A stretch of 64,000 bases of DNA from Pelecanus crispus (GCF_030463565.1 NC_134652.1:8521897-8585896), one strand, 5' to 3'; shown: positions 1 through 13,831, counted from the first letter of the stretch. Numbers and translations: made by a program. Notes: generated by a model not told the origin, from the sequence alone.

Positions 1-3000
1 TCCGACAGTGGCTGGTTAGAGCAGAGTTAGCTAGAGTATTCCTGGGGAGCACAGTTTACACATTTGGAAGGGAACTCAGCTCCAACAGATCCTTACCACT
101 AGCAGAGGGAGCAATACAGAGAGATTTCACAGCCTGTAATTTTTTGCAGCTGCTCGCTGGTACTGCTCAGCTGAAGGGAAAACATGTCAGTCTGCTAAGA
201 AAATCACTGTGAGAGTCTGACTTTATAACGTGGGTATAAGACTCGATCCTGAGACAGCGCATCTGGGCTGCAGCTGGCAGGGGGTGTCTTCATAACAGCT
301 GTTCACAGAAAGCCTTTGAGGTAGCAGAACTAAACGATGGACATTGCAAGCAGGGCGGGATAGGAGGTGAACGGGGGAAAGGAACAAGAGATAAGTGAAG
401 GAAACAGCAAAAAACAGGACTGTGGTGTACAACCATTAGCTTTTTTGTAAGCAGAGCTGTTGGTTTCCCTGAAGATCCACCGAAATCCATGGTGTTTTCA
501 TCGCTAGTGTTCATGTGCTTGGTAGTGCTTACAGCCTGGACCTGAAGGTACAGATGCTGGGGTTCTTACACATTCTCTTTTCTTCAGTGTTGACTTTAGC
601 AATAGAAAATCAAAGCAGGATAAACCCTTTACTTTTTTTTCTTATTAATGGCAGCAATACTACGGATCAGAATAGCATCTGTGTTTATAAGTGTAACGAG
701 CTGTGAATAATTTTCAAGACTGATACTCCTCCTGGTCCTACACTGAAAAATAAGGAGCGAACTGGAGACATAAAGCATTAAGAGGAATTTTTATGTTGAC
801 TTTCTGAGTTTTTTCAGAAAGAAATCCACAAGGGATGGAGCAGGAATTTCAGAGGGGCTAATTAGCTCCGCGTTCTACGAGAACTATCACTGGCAAACTC
901 AGAGTGTGCTGGATTGCACTGCGCTATCTTACAGACTAATGACCCCCAGAACACTGAGCAAATGATTCTTTCCTGACCAGTGCCCAAAACTGATTCTATG
1001 CATTCAAATTCAAAATTGCATTTCCCTTAGCATAAGGCCTGCTTTGCTTCTTATTTTATTTTGCTTTATAGAACCAAAAAAATGAAAAGAGAATAAATTG
1101 GTGCTGCTGATGGATATATTTCCATTAGCTATAGCAGGGTTTGCCCATACCCATGATGTCTGGCCTGTGCTGACACAACTGGAAAACAAAGATTACCATT
1201 TCATGTTGGAAGCCATCAAAATTGGCTGTGCTACTTCCTATTTTCTGGTGGTGTTTTGAGCTTTTGTAAGCTTGTGCAGTCTTAATATCATAGGTAATTT
1301 TGCATAGTACGTGCAGGGGACCATAAGCATGGACATGTAATGTCACATTTATATATAAATGTATGTATATGTGTGTGTGGGTACATTAATATATGAAGTG
1401 TGCTCTGTAGTTTTATTTTCAACCCTACTTAACAAAGAGATGTGAAACCTCATATAATGTATGCATTGCAACTGCACATTTATTTTGCAGCATATTTGAC
1501 CGAGCTTTCCCTGATGGCTTTATTGATATTCTCCATGGGGACACAAAGAGCAAAAGTATTAATGAATTCTCTGATTCTGACTGAGCAGAAGCTATGTTAA
1601 ATGCATTCAGTAAAAGAGGAAGCAAATATGAGCCAGAGGGCTCCAAGCAGTGAAGAAGGTCCTGGCTATTGGCGAGCTTGCCGCACATTTTCATGTGAGA
1701 TTCCTCTTTTAAGGACCAGATCTTTCCCAGGGTGTTAGATCTGCTGTCGGTGGTAGCTCCTCAGGGCCACAGGAGTCCTAAGATGAGCTCTCAATGGTAC
1801 ACGGGCTAGATGATTTCCATGGATCTTTCAGGGGAAAGCAGTTCAATAAAATGCTTTCTTACACTTGTACTTTCTTATGTGCCTTTCTTTTTGCCATTGT
1901 ATTCAAATATTGATACTGACGTAACAGAGGAGTGAAGTTGGCATGGTGTCAGGTGGCTAACAAACCAGTAATTAACAGATGTAATGGCAGGAAATCTTGA
2001 CTAGTTGTGTCTGGCTTGTAGGAAAGGGGGGTGCGTAGGTAGAAGCAGGTGGCATCAGTGAGGAAAATGCGATCAGCCTTAACGCAGGTGGGAAAACACT
2101 TGAGCAAGGGCTCTCATGGAGAATGGAGTTTGCAGCATCTCTCAGATGAGACTCCACTTGATCGTTGGGAGCCAATGAGTGGTACCAAGCTTCTTCACAG
2201 CATCAGGGAAGGGAGCGATTCAGCCCTTTTATGTTGAAAAGTTAACTATAAATAATGAAGCTATTGCTGAGTCAAAAGATGCATTTGTTCGAACTGAGAA
2301 GCCATGAACTGTAAAAACTAAGCTGAGCCCAGGGCTTTCCCTGAAAGCCTTAAAAAGGCTTAGTCTGGCAACTGGAGATTTTTTCCTTTAATATAGCAGA
2401 ATGCAGCATGATGGATAAGACCACAGAAGCCATGAAATGGAAAAATGTGATTTGCTGAGCATTGCATTTAAAAAACCTGCAGTACACCCATCTTTATCCA
2501 GGGATGAGCCTGTGAGCAGGAGAGTGTTTCTACAAAGGGAGTGAAGTGATTCCTCTGTGCATGATATCAAGGGTATTAAACTTTTACTATACAGCATTTC
2601 TACATTTCTGAAAAGGAAAGAGAGAATTTATGTAAAATCAGGATTCTGTGACATGGAATATCTTCTTTGTCATACAATCCTGGCATTATATAACTTTATA
2701 TAAGCTATATAGTTTTATATAATTTCCCCTTCAGTTTTTCTGTGTGAACAATGCCAATCACATGAAATATTTTCAGCCAGCTCTTACATGGTCATAAATC
2801 ACTCTAGTTCCTCTGCTTTCCATGGCAGCTTGGCACAACTGAAGTTTTGATCCAGTACAGGTTAGTTAATCACTGAAAAGTTTAAATGTTTTAGGGGAGG
2901 AAAGTTCCACAGTTAGATATTCAGATCTGACAAATGTTTAACATCCTGATACAAGAGAGGTGGGTGGAGGTGACATACCTTCCCACCACTGAGCATCATC

Positions 3001-4886
3001 AGAGGTCCCACCTGCTTAAGTGCCTACCAGCAGCACATTACTGGAGGCACAGGGCAGCATCGCTGTCCCTCTTCTGCTCCAGGACCTCATGTGCCAGGTA
3101 GAGCAGGTGAATCTGCAAACCATCTATGGCTGACATGGGGGTGCCGGAGCGAGAGCCGGGCAGCAGCAGCTTTCTGCAGATGTGTGGGATGCAGGCACCA
3201 CGGCTGAGCGATGCGGCGTGGGGCCAAGAGGCTCCATCTCACACCCGGCGTGTGACGCTGGCCGGGCTGTGTATTAGATTAAGCATCCACATTTTCCAGT
3301 CACCACATTTTCCCTGCAGGAAGCGTCAGTCATTGTCAATATTTATAAAGCCTGATGAGACCTTCTCACTGAAGGGCAGAAGGAGCAAAAAGTGTTTCAT
3401 CATTATGAGTTTCCAGCTCTTCAGTGACATTTGAAGAAATCATATTAAGCATAATTATATTTGAGGGGAGCACTTCTAAGTTCTAATGAGCCTTTATAGT
3501 TATTCATTATCTGATTTCCTCATTTTCATTTTCCAAAGGTTTGTTTGCTTCATGCAGTTAAATTAAGGGAGAGCCATTTTCATAACCTCTTCCCTTCGAC
3601 TTTCAGGTCCTTTACTGAGCTTTATGGCTCTATGCCAGCAAGTATTTGCACACACTTCCTTGATTTTTAGCTTCTAGGGGGTCCCGTCATATATGTGAAG
3701 TGATGGACAAGAACAGCTTGATGGATAAGCCCTTTCAGGTTTACAGGCTGCATTTGTTTGGTTTTTTTATCAAAGGAAATTGTTATGTAAAGAAAGCGGG
3801 CTTTGCATTTTCAGGAATGACTACAGTTAGTGGGATGAAAGCCAGGCACTACAGGTGCTTCACACAAGAATTGTATGCAGATTTAAAGCATAAATCCCAT
3901 GTTGTCCATTTTGAGGGCATACTCTGGATTTAAATGGAAATGGGCAGAGCAGCACACTGACTTGTACTAAAGATTAGTATCTTCTCTGCCAGTCTGGTCT
4001 AGTTCATTATTTAATTCCCTGACGCAGAGAAAAAAGGTTCAGGATTTTAACAGGAGTGCATGTCTTCATTCATTTTTTCCTTCTCTTTCTGTGCCTTTTC
4101 ATGAGGAATCCAGGTTAGATATATCCACTGAAAGCTGCAAATTATATCTGTAACTGTAATGATAATTAACTATCTAGATCACCTACAGTAAAGAAGGTGA
4201 AGAACTGATGAAGGTGCTAATTGGCTTCTGTGTAATGATGTGTTTCCCAATAACTTTTCCTGGGAGTCTCATTAAAAATCCTTTTTTGGGAAATGAAGGA
4301 TGTTTGAAATAGCACATTGTGAACAATCACCGTAAGAAAAAGCTGCTGATAAAAAATATGGAGCACCAAAATATTAACAGAACATAGTTGTTCAATATTG
4401 TATATCTGTAACTGATTAATTTCCAAAACAAAATATTGATTTTTAAAATGTAGCTTACATTTTGCCAGCATCTTTTTTTATATCTCTCAAATTCCCCTAT
4501 CCACTTTTCTATCTACTGGATACCACTGATCATCTACTACAGATCTACAGCAGACAAAACCTGAAGTAGCATCATTTCTGAAGAGGCTTTCCTCTTTTTC
4601 TAGAGGACCATAGATCAGGCCCAGGGTGAACACTGGAATTTCCTTCCCTCTTTGTAAGCGCAAGAGCCCTCATATCCTCCTGCTATATTTTGTGTTAAAT
4701 ATTAAACAAAACGCTGTCAGCCATCCAGCTATAGTGAAATAATATTTTGTTTGCATTGCAGTCATTCAAATGCAGGCCTGGTAGTTCAATGCAGTTTTTG
4801 GATGCAAAATTATCTCACAGAGAACTGCATGTTATCTTCCATTAATCTAACAAATACACCTCTATTATTCTAGAAATTTTATTTTC
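1..4886. other. Intergenic, no gene recognised
   Basis: AT-rich unique-looking DNA with minor TA/TG-rich simple stretches at about 1349-1400 and 2687-2722. Short ORFs are scattered on both strands and none resembles a known protein. By human synteny SLC18A2 would lie on this side of KCNK18, but no vesicular transporter exon is visible. Confidence 0.6.
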
Positions 4887-4891
4887 TTTCT
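4887..4891. repeat. Target-site duplication, left copy, of the solo LTR
   Basis: TTTCT directly precedes the LTR; the identical copy is at 5468-5472. The intact pair shows that the LTR edges are complete. Confidence 0.75.
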
Positions 4892-5467
4892 TGTTGTGGT
4901 TTAGCCCCAGCCAGCAACTAAGCACCACGCAGCTGCTCGCTCACTCCCTCTGTCCCGATGGGATGGGGGAGAGAATCGGAGGAGTAAGAGTGAGAAACAC
5001 TCCTGGGTTGAGATAAGGACAGTTTGATAATTGAAATAAAGTAAAATAGTAATGATAATAATAATAACAACAACAACAACAATATAATAATAATAATAAT
5101 ATACAAAGCAAGTGATGCACAATGCAATTGCTCACCACCCGCCAACCGATACCCAGACAGTTCCCGAGCAGCGATCGCTGCTCCCCAGCCAATGCCTCCC
5201 CAGTTTCTATACTGAGCATGACGTCATATGGTATGGAATAGCCCTTTGGTCAGTTTGGATCAACTATTCTGGCTGTGCCCCCTCCCAGTTTCTTGTGCAC
5301 CTGGCAGAGCATGGGAAGCTGAAAAGTCCTTGACTAGCATAAGCAGTACTCAGCAACAACTAAAACATCAGTGTGTTATCAACATTATTCTCCTACTAAA
5401 TCCAAAACACAGCACTATGCCTGCTACTAGGAAGAAAATTAACTCTATTCCAGCTGAAACCAGGACA
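4892..5467 (-). mobile_element. Solo LTR of an avian ERVL-like endogenous retrovirus
   Basis: A 576-bp element with TG...CA ends is flanked by a perfect 5-bp duplication TTTCT (4887-4891 and 5468-5472); 5 bp is typical of ERVL-class insertions. Read on the minus strand it begins TGTCCTGGTTTCAGCTGG, a start I recognise from LTRs widespread in neoavian and passerine genomes (TguLTR5-like, name from memory). It contains a palindromic CRE (TGACGTCA, 5219-5226), a mutated TATA-like segment just downstream (about 5204-5212), and an ATT/GTT-rich microsatellite (about 5047-5102). No internal retroviral coding sequence is present, so it is a solo LTR left by recombination. Confidence 0.88.
5047..5102. 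repeat. Trinucleotide microsatellite (AAT/AAC) inside the LTR
   Basis: Runs of AAT, then AAC, then AAT again are interrupted by ATAT. The tract lies in the transcribed part of the LTR in its minus orientation and is probably length-variable. Confidence 0.85.
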
Positions 5468-5472
5468 TTTCT

Positions 5473-8400
5473 GTATCTTCTTAGTTTGTCACGTAAGTAT
5501 ATTGTAGCAGATCCCACGTGGTTTCAGAGAGAGGAGACCCAAACCAAGATTCTGAGGATCAAGCTCCTGTAAACTTCCGGAGTTCTGGAAATTCAAAACT
5601 CACATCTTGGTGTCTGTAAATAGCCCTTGTTTTTGTTATGAGCTGGACATCTTCTGAATTCTGGACTGTTCCCAGTCTCATTCTGAATCCAAATGTAGTT
5701 TGAACATCTCTCTAATTTCACCTATTGTTAAAAACCATATATTTTGCTTCCCATGTGCTTTCTCTTTGTCAAAAATAATCAGGTACTCCAACTTCCACTT
5801 TTTGCAAAAAAATGACCTCTAATTTAGTTCTACTAGAGGCTGCATCTGCATGAAAGGAGCTTTCAATAGGCTGCCTCCATTGCCTATATTTTCAAATCAC
5901 AATATTTGCATAGACTCTCTCTTCATCAGAACAAATAAAAGAGAGAAAGCAAAGTAATAAAGGGAAAATCAAAGATAAAAGAAATAATTTGCAGTCATAG
6001 TTAAGGCAAAGCATCGTGCTACATCTTTGTTTTTCAGATAACCCAAAATGACTTCAAAGTTAGACTCCAAAGGCAGGATCAATATCCATAGCAACTAATT
6101 GCATTTACTGCACCTGCTGGAAAGTGCAGTGGCTGTGTCCATGAATACCAAAGTAAACCACGCTGCTACAAATCAGCGCAGAGCCTGGCTCAAGGTGTGT
6201 CCTCGGGGGCTTCTGTGCTACCAGGATGCTTCCACTCTGCTGCTGATGCTCAGACTTTGTTATGGTTTTAAGAAATATCTTGTGCTTTCTCTCCTGTTAT
6301 TCTTGACACAAAAAGCATTCTCCAAAGAAAAATTAAAGAAATGGAATTGTCCTCCTTCAGCCCATGATGAGTAGAAAAATCTTGGCAAGCAGATGGACAT
6401 CTGGCACGTAGAAATTGCTGCCTGCTTGATTGTTAGACGATGCCATTTTTCCCCTTGTGCTCCTTAATGCAGCTCTCCCTGCCTCTCTTCTGTTTGATGT
6501 AGATTATACGCTGCTTGGGGCAGGCGTTACCTTTATATTGTCTAGTTGTGCAGTGCATAGCATAGAGGGCTTCTAGTCCTGGACTGGGACTACAAGCTAC
6601 GTCCATACAGACACTGGTCCATCAATAGGGATTTATGATGAAGATTAGCAACACCCCTCTATTAGACAGCACTGAGCAGAGCAGTTTGTTCCACTGCTGC
6701 TCCAGACTGAACATGACTACCCAACTCCAAACAGCACTTCTATTAACCATTTAGCAATGCCGTGCTTAAAATGTTTATGAAAGCAGAAGCAATATTCTGT
6801 AGCTGGAACTTCTTCTGTGTTTGGATATTACACAAGCAGAGCATACATTCTTGGTATTTATCAAATATTGTAATTAATTTGAGTTTCTTTATGAGACAAC
6901 AAGCCATTCAGTGTAAATGGCTGATGATATTAGCAACTTTTGTCTATGTGATTTAGTGCTATTTGATTACAGTTAACATGCTTCTGTTTCTAGTTGTCAG
7001 TTCTATATACATTTCCTTTCTGGGTCACATAAGCCTTGCCAGGAATTGTCTATGGATATATGATACTATTTAAAGCACAATGCTTTGATGATAGGTGTTC
7101 AAATGGTATCTTTAGGGAACAGATCTTGCTCTTTTTCAAATTTGTGTTTGTCCAAAACAAATTAATTGACAAATGTTAACAAATACCCACCAAAATCATT
7201 TGCTTACTCCAGTATAACTCTTAAGCATTTTTTTAGTGATTTCTGGTCATTAATTTCTAACAAAAGAAGCAACATTCATTGGGCAGATTTCAAAATTAAT
7301 ATTTGGACTTATTTTCTGTACACGTACAGCCACCATCTCCCTCTGTGTATGAACTGCACTTCTGTTTTCTCTTACTCTTATCTGACAATAACAACTCCCT
7401 CGGAAAATACGGCCCATTGCAGCTCCAAGTCACAGAGTCACAGATACAGCTTGTGCCAATGTAAATGAGAACATTGATAAAGCCCAGAGTGATAAATCTG
7501 TGTCAGGGAGGTGAATTTGGGTCAGTTTTTGCCCTTCCATGCACCCCTGTGCAGGCCTGGATCTGCACAGCAGCCCGATCAGCACAGCGCTCACGCTGCC
7601 CTGCTCTCTGCCACTCTCTTTCTCTCTCTGAAGCCTTCGTTGGCAAGTTCACGCTGCTCTAAGCAACATTAATTTCTGCCTGGGTTTCTGTCTGAACTGA
7701 TGTAAGATTTGCTCAGGGGGAGGAGGCGGGGGAGAGGGGAGAAGGCAGGCGGGGAGGACGGGTGCAGAGGGAGGGCACGGTGGCTGCTGTGTTTGCTCTG
7801 CACGCTCAGCACCTGCCCTGTTCCCCCCTTCAGAAGCAAATACAGAGAAACCCCTGCAAAAGTGCAGCGCCGGCAGGCTGCAAGGAAGGTGAAAGAGGCA
7901 GCACGGGGCCATCAGTAGGGATCTGTGCCTGTTTCCCCCGCTCCTTGCAGAAAGTACTCCTAGGTCGCACACTGTACTCCATGGCCTGGGAATGACACTT
8001 AGGAGCGTGTCGCCGCTGGTTGACATCTCGGTTTCCTTCCCAGTTTCAACGGAGTCATCCATAATGTATTTTTTGCCATTGCTGGCAGCCATTATGTTGC
8101 CCCGTGCACTATCTTTCCTCCTGCATTCAGGGCAGGGAGAGTTCAGCGGATGGAGCAGCATTTAAAGGGGTGGTAAGGTCGGTGTTACTCCGGGGTGGGG
8201 CTGCAGTGCAGGAGTTGACATTTTGTGTATTTACATCGGATCTGCCTCATGCAGTTATAATCAGCCATGCTATTAAGACTATAATATGGAATGATTCAGG
8301 CCCCATGGCCTCTACCATTGCAGCTTAAATTCCACTAAAAATAGTAATAATAAGAGGAACTGGCGACATTTAAGCAGAAGTCTGGGCAGAGTATGGGCAA

Positions 8401-10229
8401 GGTTGGAAGAGAACAAACAAAAGATTATCTGTCCTTTGAAACACCCAACTTATTGCCAATTCAAATATTGACCAGCTACAGAATAGGAAAATCACTGCTT
8501 GCAGTGGGATGGAAATGGCTGAGTTTGCTTCAGAGAGAACCCGTAAAGCAAAAATGATGTTTGGAGGCTTCCAACAAAGGCCACGACTCCAAAGCAGAAA
8601 AAAGTCATTCTGTGCATTAAGGGGGCTATCTCAGGGATGCTACTTCAGTGTGAAATATGAGTGGAGACATAGATTTTACCCCCAGACTGCTATGTGACAT
8701 TTAGAAGTGCTCAGTGGTGACACCAGCTTAAGGGGTTGTTGTGAGAACATCCTCCTCCCCACCACCCGAGCTGTTTTCATGGGTATGGTGTGAAATAGAT
8801 GGGGGAACTGATCTGCCTGAAAAGAAAACTTGTGCATTTGGGGTATCATTCAACTGGATCCATTTCCTAATCTGGCTCCCAGCTCGGCCACACAAGCAGA
8901 AATGCTGTGGCAAGCGATGTGGGTCGCGTTGGGCACAGCTGGGCTGGAAGGGCCATGGGGTGGAAGGGCGAGGGAGGAAAAGGCAAGGCAGGGGTAAGGT
9001 CTTAAGTGCCATGGTACCAATGCTCCACAGTTTACAACATCAAATCACGGTCTTAGCATAGCTGGTTGCTAGAATGTGTGCCCAGAAATGTCTCACATGG
9101 TTTCATCCATTAAGAGGGAAGACGCCTGGGCTCCCTCCCTCATCAGTGCGGAGAGGTGGGTTGGAAATGCCTGTTTCTCCCCTCTGACCACAGAGGAGGT
9201 CTTGACATGACTCAGGCTGCATGCCTCTGCCTGTCTCCAGTCACTCCAGTTAGGTAGGATGAGTATCACTGTTTGTAATCACCTTCAGAGGACAGTTTCC
9301 TGGACCTTGCCTCCAACAGGATTCAGCATCAGTTACTACGTGTCTACGCTAGCAAGTAAAGCAGCACGGTAGGAGCAGGCCTGCAGAGTGGCACAGTGGG
9401 CAGTGGGGACTCCTGTCCTCACTCTCTGTGTTTCAGGGATTTTACTTTGGATTAGGTCTGGTTTGCTCCTGTCGACCCAGCAGCCATCAGCAGTGGAAGT
9501 GCTTCAGGTACGTTCTTGGTGAGCACCCTGCAGGTTACCAGGGATCCACCTGCCCACCATGCAAATCCAAGTGCAGCAAGTGGGGACAAGCAAGAGATTC
9601 ACTTCCAAGCGCAATCCTGGTCCATACAAAACTCCTGGAGTAACCATATTCCTACTCACCTCACGTTACTCTTGTTCCTCAACTATTTCCAGAAAGGAGA
9701 AATGGTGAGCTCCTGTAGCTTCTTTATTTTAAGGAAGATATTGCTTAAAGAAAGTCAAGTACTGAAGGATTTATTTCTTCTTTCTTGCTCTGTTGCTTGT
9801 CCTGAAATGATAACAAACACCTTTTCATTGAACTCCCAAAGTGATTACCCATCTTCCAGCACCAGTTGTACACGGGGTATGCTTGGTGACATGACTTCCA
9901 AGAGTCAACATTGTTCTGACTGTGTTAAGGTTTGTTTTGAACATTATTTTAATTTTAGTGTGATGAGTGATGATTTGTTTTGTCTTTTTTAGATCCTTTT
10001 TTTTTTTTTTTTTTTGTCCAGTGATTTTTTGGTACTTTAAGACAGAAGAACTTCAAAATAAATCTTTCTGTCTGAGATGCTTTGTATGTCCATTTTCTAA
10101 TGCTAGAAAGGCCTGTAGAGATCAATTCTGGGAACAAAGAACTAGATTCTAGGCCCTCTTCCATTATTATTTAAATCTTTTATCCTATGATGAACAAACA
10201 GCATATCAGGCTTCGCCACCGTCCTCCAA
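5473..10229. other. Intergenic, no gene recognised
   Basis: It holds the old repeat at 6490-6602, a moderately GC-rich purine-rich stretch at about 7700-7780, and a T17 run near 9999-10015. The longest open frames (7649-8161 minus, 9516-9992 plus) have no recognisable domain or splice-supported structure. Confidence 0.6.
6490..6602 (+). repeat. Ancient amniote interspersed repeat remnant
   Basis: GCTGCTTGGGGCAGGCGTTACC followed by TTGTGCAGTGCATAGCATAGAGGGC and CTAGTCCTGGACTGGGACTAC resembles the 3' part of an old repeat abundant in turtles and crocodilians (GGGGCAGGGAC...CAGCGCCTAGCA...). The family name is uncertain. Confidence 0.5.
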
Positions 10230-10360
10230 GGTATTATTACCACACTTCAGTGGATGAGGGCAAATGAAGCCAAGGAAGGTTGTAACTTGCTTTAGGTCAT
10301 TCAGCCAGAGTGATGCAAAATAAAAAACAGAGGAGAAAGTGCCCAATTCTAGATCATATT
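10230..10360 (-). repeat. MIR/CORE-SINE-like remnant
   Basis: TGGATGAGGGCAAATGAAGCC...AAGGTTGTAACTTGCTTTAGGTCATTCAGCCAG follows the reverse complement of the MIR core and 3' region in order (GATGAGGAAACTGAGG...AACTTGCCCAAGGTCACACAGC). It is heavily diverged. Confidence 0.6.
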
Positions 10361-11229
10361 CTCTTGCCATCAGCCAGTGGTTCTCCTTGGTAACACGCAC
10401 AGCTGTGTGAGCAGTGGCTGTGCCCCTCTTCGCCTTCCTCATACATGAACAAGGGTTGCAAAGACCTCAGTTTTCACTGGCTGTCTCCCATATGGATTTG
10501 GGTGCGCCTGGCTTAGGAACTGGCACTTCGTCACCTCCTCTGTCCTTGCTTTGGGCAGTAATCTCCAGGTTCCATTGGAGGAAACACTTTTTTACCTCCT
10601 GAGGAATAGAAGAGGAATTGGAGAGAGGCAGGGGGAGCAGCGCCACTGCAGAGTCAGCAGACCCAGCTGCTGTTTCTGGCTTGGCTCTGAGCTGCTGTAT
10701 GGCTTCAAGATTTCTGTGCTTCAATTTACCCACTCATATGGCCATGGATAAGAAACTTGGGATGTTTCAATATATCCTATATATTTTTGTCTAAAAGAAA
10801 GCTTAAAAAAAGAATTGATTGAGGAGCATCCTGAAATTGATGCTCTCTCTATGTGGGTAAACGTAGGGCATAACACTAAATGATCATTGTGGTCCCTTCT
10901 TGCTTTAAAACTAATAACAGATAGACTTTCCTATGTAAGGTTTAAGTATTTTGTTATTCTCTCCTTTCTAAACTTTATTCATCTGCTTCTCCTTCTAAAG
11001 TCCCTGCTTACAAATGCCACTATTTCAAACACAAAGAAACTTGTTCCTAACATTGCATACCATTTTCTAAGTCATTCTCTGGTGACCGAAGCAGATGAAC
11101 ACTAGCAGTGCAGGACCAGGTCCCGAGGCAGTGTCAAGTGGCTGTGTCAGTATTAGATTAAATGGAAAGATGGACTCGAGCCACCTCGCTGGAGCTCTCC
11201 CGGCCCTCCCGAAGGAAGGAGGTCTCGTT

Positions 11230-11243
11230 GCACCATCTAGTGG
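11230..11243 (-). promoter_or_regulatory. Candidate CTCF-binding core
   Basis: The minus strand reads CCACTAGATGGTGC, which agrees with the CTCF core CCASYAGRKGGCRS at 13 of 14 positions by eye (T for C at position 12). It lies in a small GC-rich patch (11100-11300). A single motif can arise by chance. Confidence 0.35.
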
Positions 11244-13812
11244 CTTCAGGTACCCCAGCGCCAGGGATGTTCTATTCGCAGCCCAAAGGACCAACAAGCC
11301 AGAAAAATAAAAATAGAGACAAGGCATTGGCAGTTACAGGTAACTCTAAGTGAGCGTAGGCAATACACAAAGCAAACTTACCTACACTAACATAATGAGA
11401 ATTTTTTTTTTCATAAATTCTTTTTTCCCCCCAATTTTTCTTTCATATTATCACCATTAAAAGCACAAAAAGCGGAATCCGTAAGAAAGAAAATGAGAAG
11501 GAATGTTCTTCCATAATAATACCAAAAAAGGCATCAGTCCAACCTCACAGCCAAGGGCCAACGTTATGGAGGTCAGACTGTAATCATGATCGCACATCCG
11601 TCGTGTGTGAACAGCTTTAGAAAGAACAGCTTTACTTTCCTCCAGAGAGAAGCAGAGCTGTGAAAGGGATGCTACAGAGTATCCCATCACTGTGACTGAG
11701 TGAAGAATGGAAAGAAAGGGACATTTCTAGGAAGAAATGTTAAAGATCATTTTCCATAAATACATTTCTACTATTTTTCAGTGGTGACCATAATACTGAA
11801 AAATATAATCCAAAACCAGGATGGCTTGTGTTGGGATTGAATAACTTTTTTTTTTTCCCCAGGTATTGCCAGAAATAAATACCTCCAAGCCTTTCACTCT
11901 TATTTCTGCAAACTTCATAGGCCAAGGTTTAAATCTTCAGCTGTATTCAGATGATAGGGAGAGTACAACCTGGCAGAGGCATGTGGCAAAGCATAGCAAT
12001 ACAGCAATATTCAGCAGGTCCTGGCACCGGTAGCACACTGGTGCAGTCTGGACCAGCCCTATGCCAATGAGACGAGTTTTTGTGTGGTAGGAAGAAGCAC
12101 CCCATGCACCCCTTCGGTGTTTAACCCCCACAATGAAGTTGTCTGAAAATCTGACCATTAGGAGAGATGTTCTGGCCAGCTAAGCTCTTTCCCATGGACT
12201 CCTCAAGGTATTTTAGAAATTCCCAGCTCTGATCCTTCAAAGTCTGCTGGTCTGTTGGGAGCATTATACTAATCAGTGCTACCTTGCATCAGCACAGCTT
12301 GCCTTGTAACACCACATAAAAAGCAAGTGCCTAGCACAAATATGGGGCATTTGCTCATCCCAAATGTGCTGTCACAGTGTGAAAATTTATGTATTTACTG
12401 ATGTCAGTGCTTGTTTCACACCTTGCTCATGCCAGTGCTACCAAAGAGAAACAGTGAAGCTGTAGATTTGGTAGGGGCACAAGCCCTGAGAGGTGCAGAT
12501 AGCCAAAGCCAAAACATTAAAATCTGTCTTCAGAGCAGGAGACAACTTGGTCTCTGACCCAAAGTGTGGCAGCAAACTTTAGTATGGACAATTCTGCCCT
12601 GTTTCTCCTCTCACTTTCCTTTGGATTCATACCTGCTGCCCAGACAAGACAAGGCAGAGAGCAAGCTGCCTGCTTTGGAGCAGAGGTGTTCTGCTCACAG
12701 GGGGTAGCTCTGTGACACCCAGACTCAGGCATGAGTGTGCTTGCTTTCACTCTTTTGAAGACAGGGATGAAGGCTTGGAGCAGTGCCCCTGTCTCAGGAG
12801 AGCAGCCTAATTCACAGCATCCTGTGTGGTTCCAGATTACTCTTAAGTAAGCTCAATGAGAGATGACCTCTTATTCCCCTCCTTTCTTTCCTCCAACCTT
12901 ACCTAGGGTGGGGAGCAGAAATGTTAACTAAGAGCCCCTGAGTCCAGCACTAAGTGGGACTAAAACATAAATTTCATAAGATGAAGTAGCTCTGGTCAAG
13001 CACTGGGAGCCCAGAGCTGGCAGCTTACAGGAGCCCTGCCAGTGGGTGACCCTCAGGCATGCCTCTTTGCACCTCCACATCCCTCCTCATCCCACTTCAT
13101 AAACTAATAACTGCTTAGCTTTGAGGGAGGTTTAGAAATATACTGATGAAATATAGAGCATTATTTCTATACTCTGTATGAAATATAGGGTATTATTGTT
13201 GTGTATTATTTTCCAGTGAATGACTTCCCTTATTTCCATTGCAAGGGACACTGAGGCAGATGTGGGGAGTCCCCACAGCTGGGAATCACCAGGAATCTTC
13301 TGCACACACAATTATGGCGAAGAGGGCAATTAAAGACCTTGACTCCACAGGCCTTTCTGAGTCAATATTTCCCTTGGCTTGAGTGAGCATATCGTCTTTG
13401 AAATGCACTGAGGCATCTCCCAGGACTTCAGCAGTACAACTAAAATGGCAGGAGCTGCATTATTCAGGGATAGGGTCACATTTATGGTCTTTGTTTTTCC
13501 TTTGAAGAAAATAAGAATTTTGCAATTGATGTCAGTCATTCTGAGTTTGGGAGTTTACCTGAGCTATGCAAGCAGTGCCTTGTCCTCTCACCATGGAGAA
13601 CCATCTGAATCATGTCAGATGATGTAAAGCATCCAGGAAGCATTGAGAGAGGCACTTGGCTGTGAAGTTCCAGGTTATATTTAATGGATGCCTATAAACT
13701 TCCTCAAATACAAATTATTCATTCATTAGACAGTATGGTATATATGGAAAGTAGAGCTTCACCCATTAGGAAACAATTTATGTCCCTCAGGACAATTAGA
13801 AATTTAAAACTT

Positions 13813-13831
13813 GGGGGGGGGGGGGGGGGGG
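13813..13831 (+). repeat. Poly-G run of 19
   Basis: Nineteen consecutive G residues in AT-rich surroundings. Length should be treated as uncertain because such runs are hard to sequence. Confidence 0.95.

Noticed and set aside
4901..5219. Minus ORFs with I/V/Y/L-rich stretches (possible membrane peptides)
   Set aside because: They translate the ATT/GTT microsatellite inside the solo LTR; no retroviral gene is present.
7649..8161. 170-codon minus ORF in a GC-rich patch
   Set aside because: Low-complexity Pro/Ser-rich product with an overlapping frame on the other strand; no domain.
9516..9992. 158-codon plus ORF
   Set aside because: No similarity to a known protein that I can recognise and no flanking exons. 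A frame this length is expected by chance in 64 kb searched in six frames.
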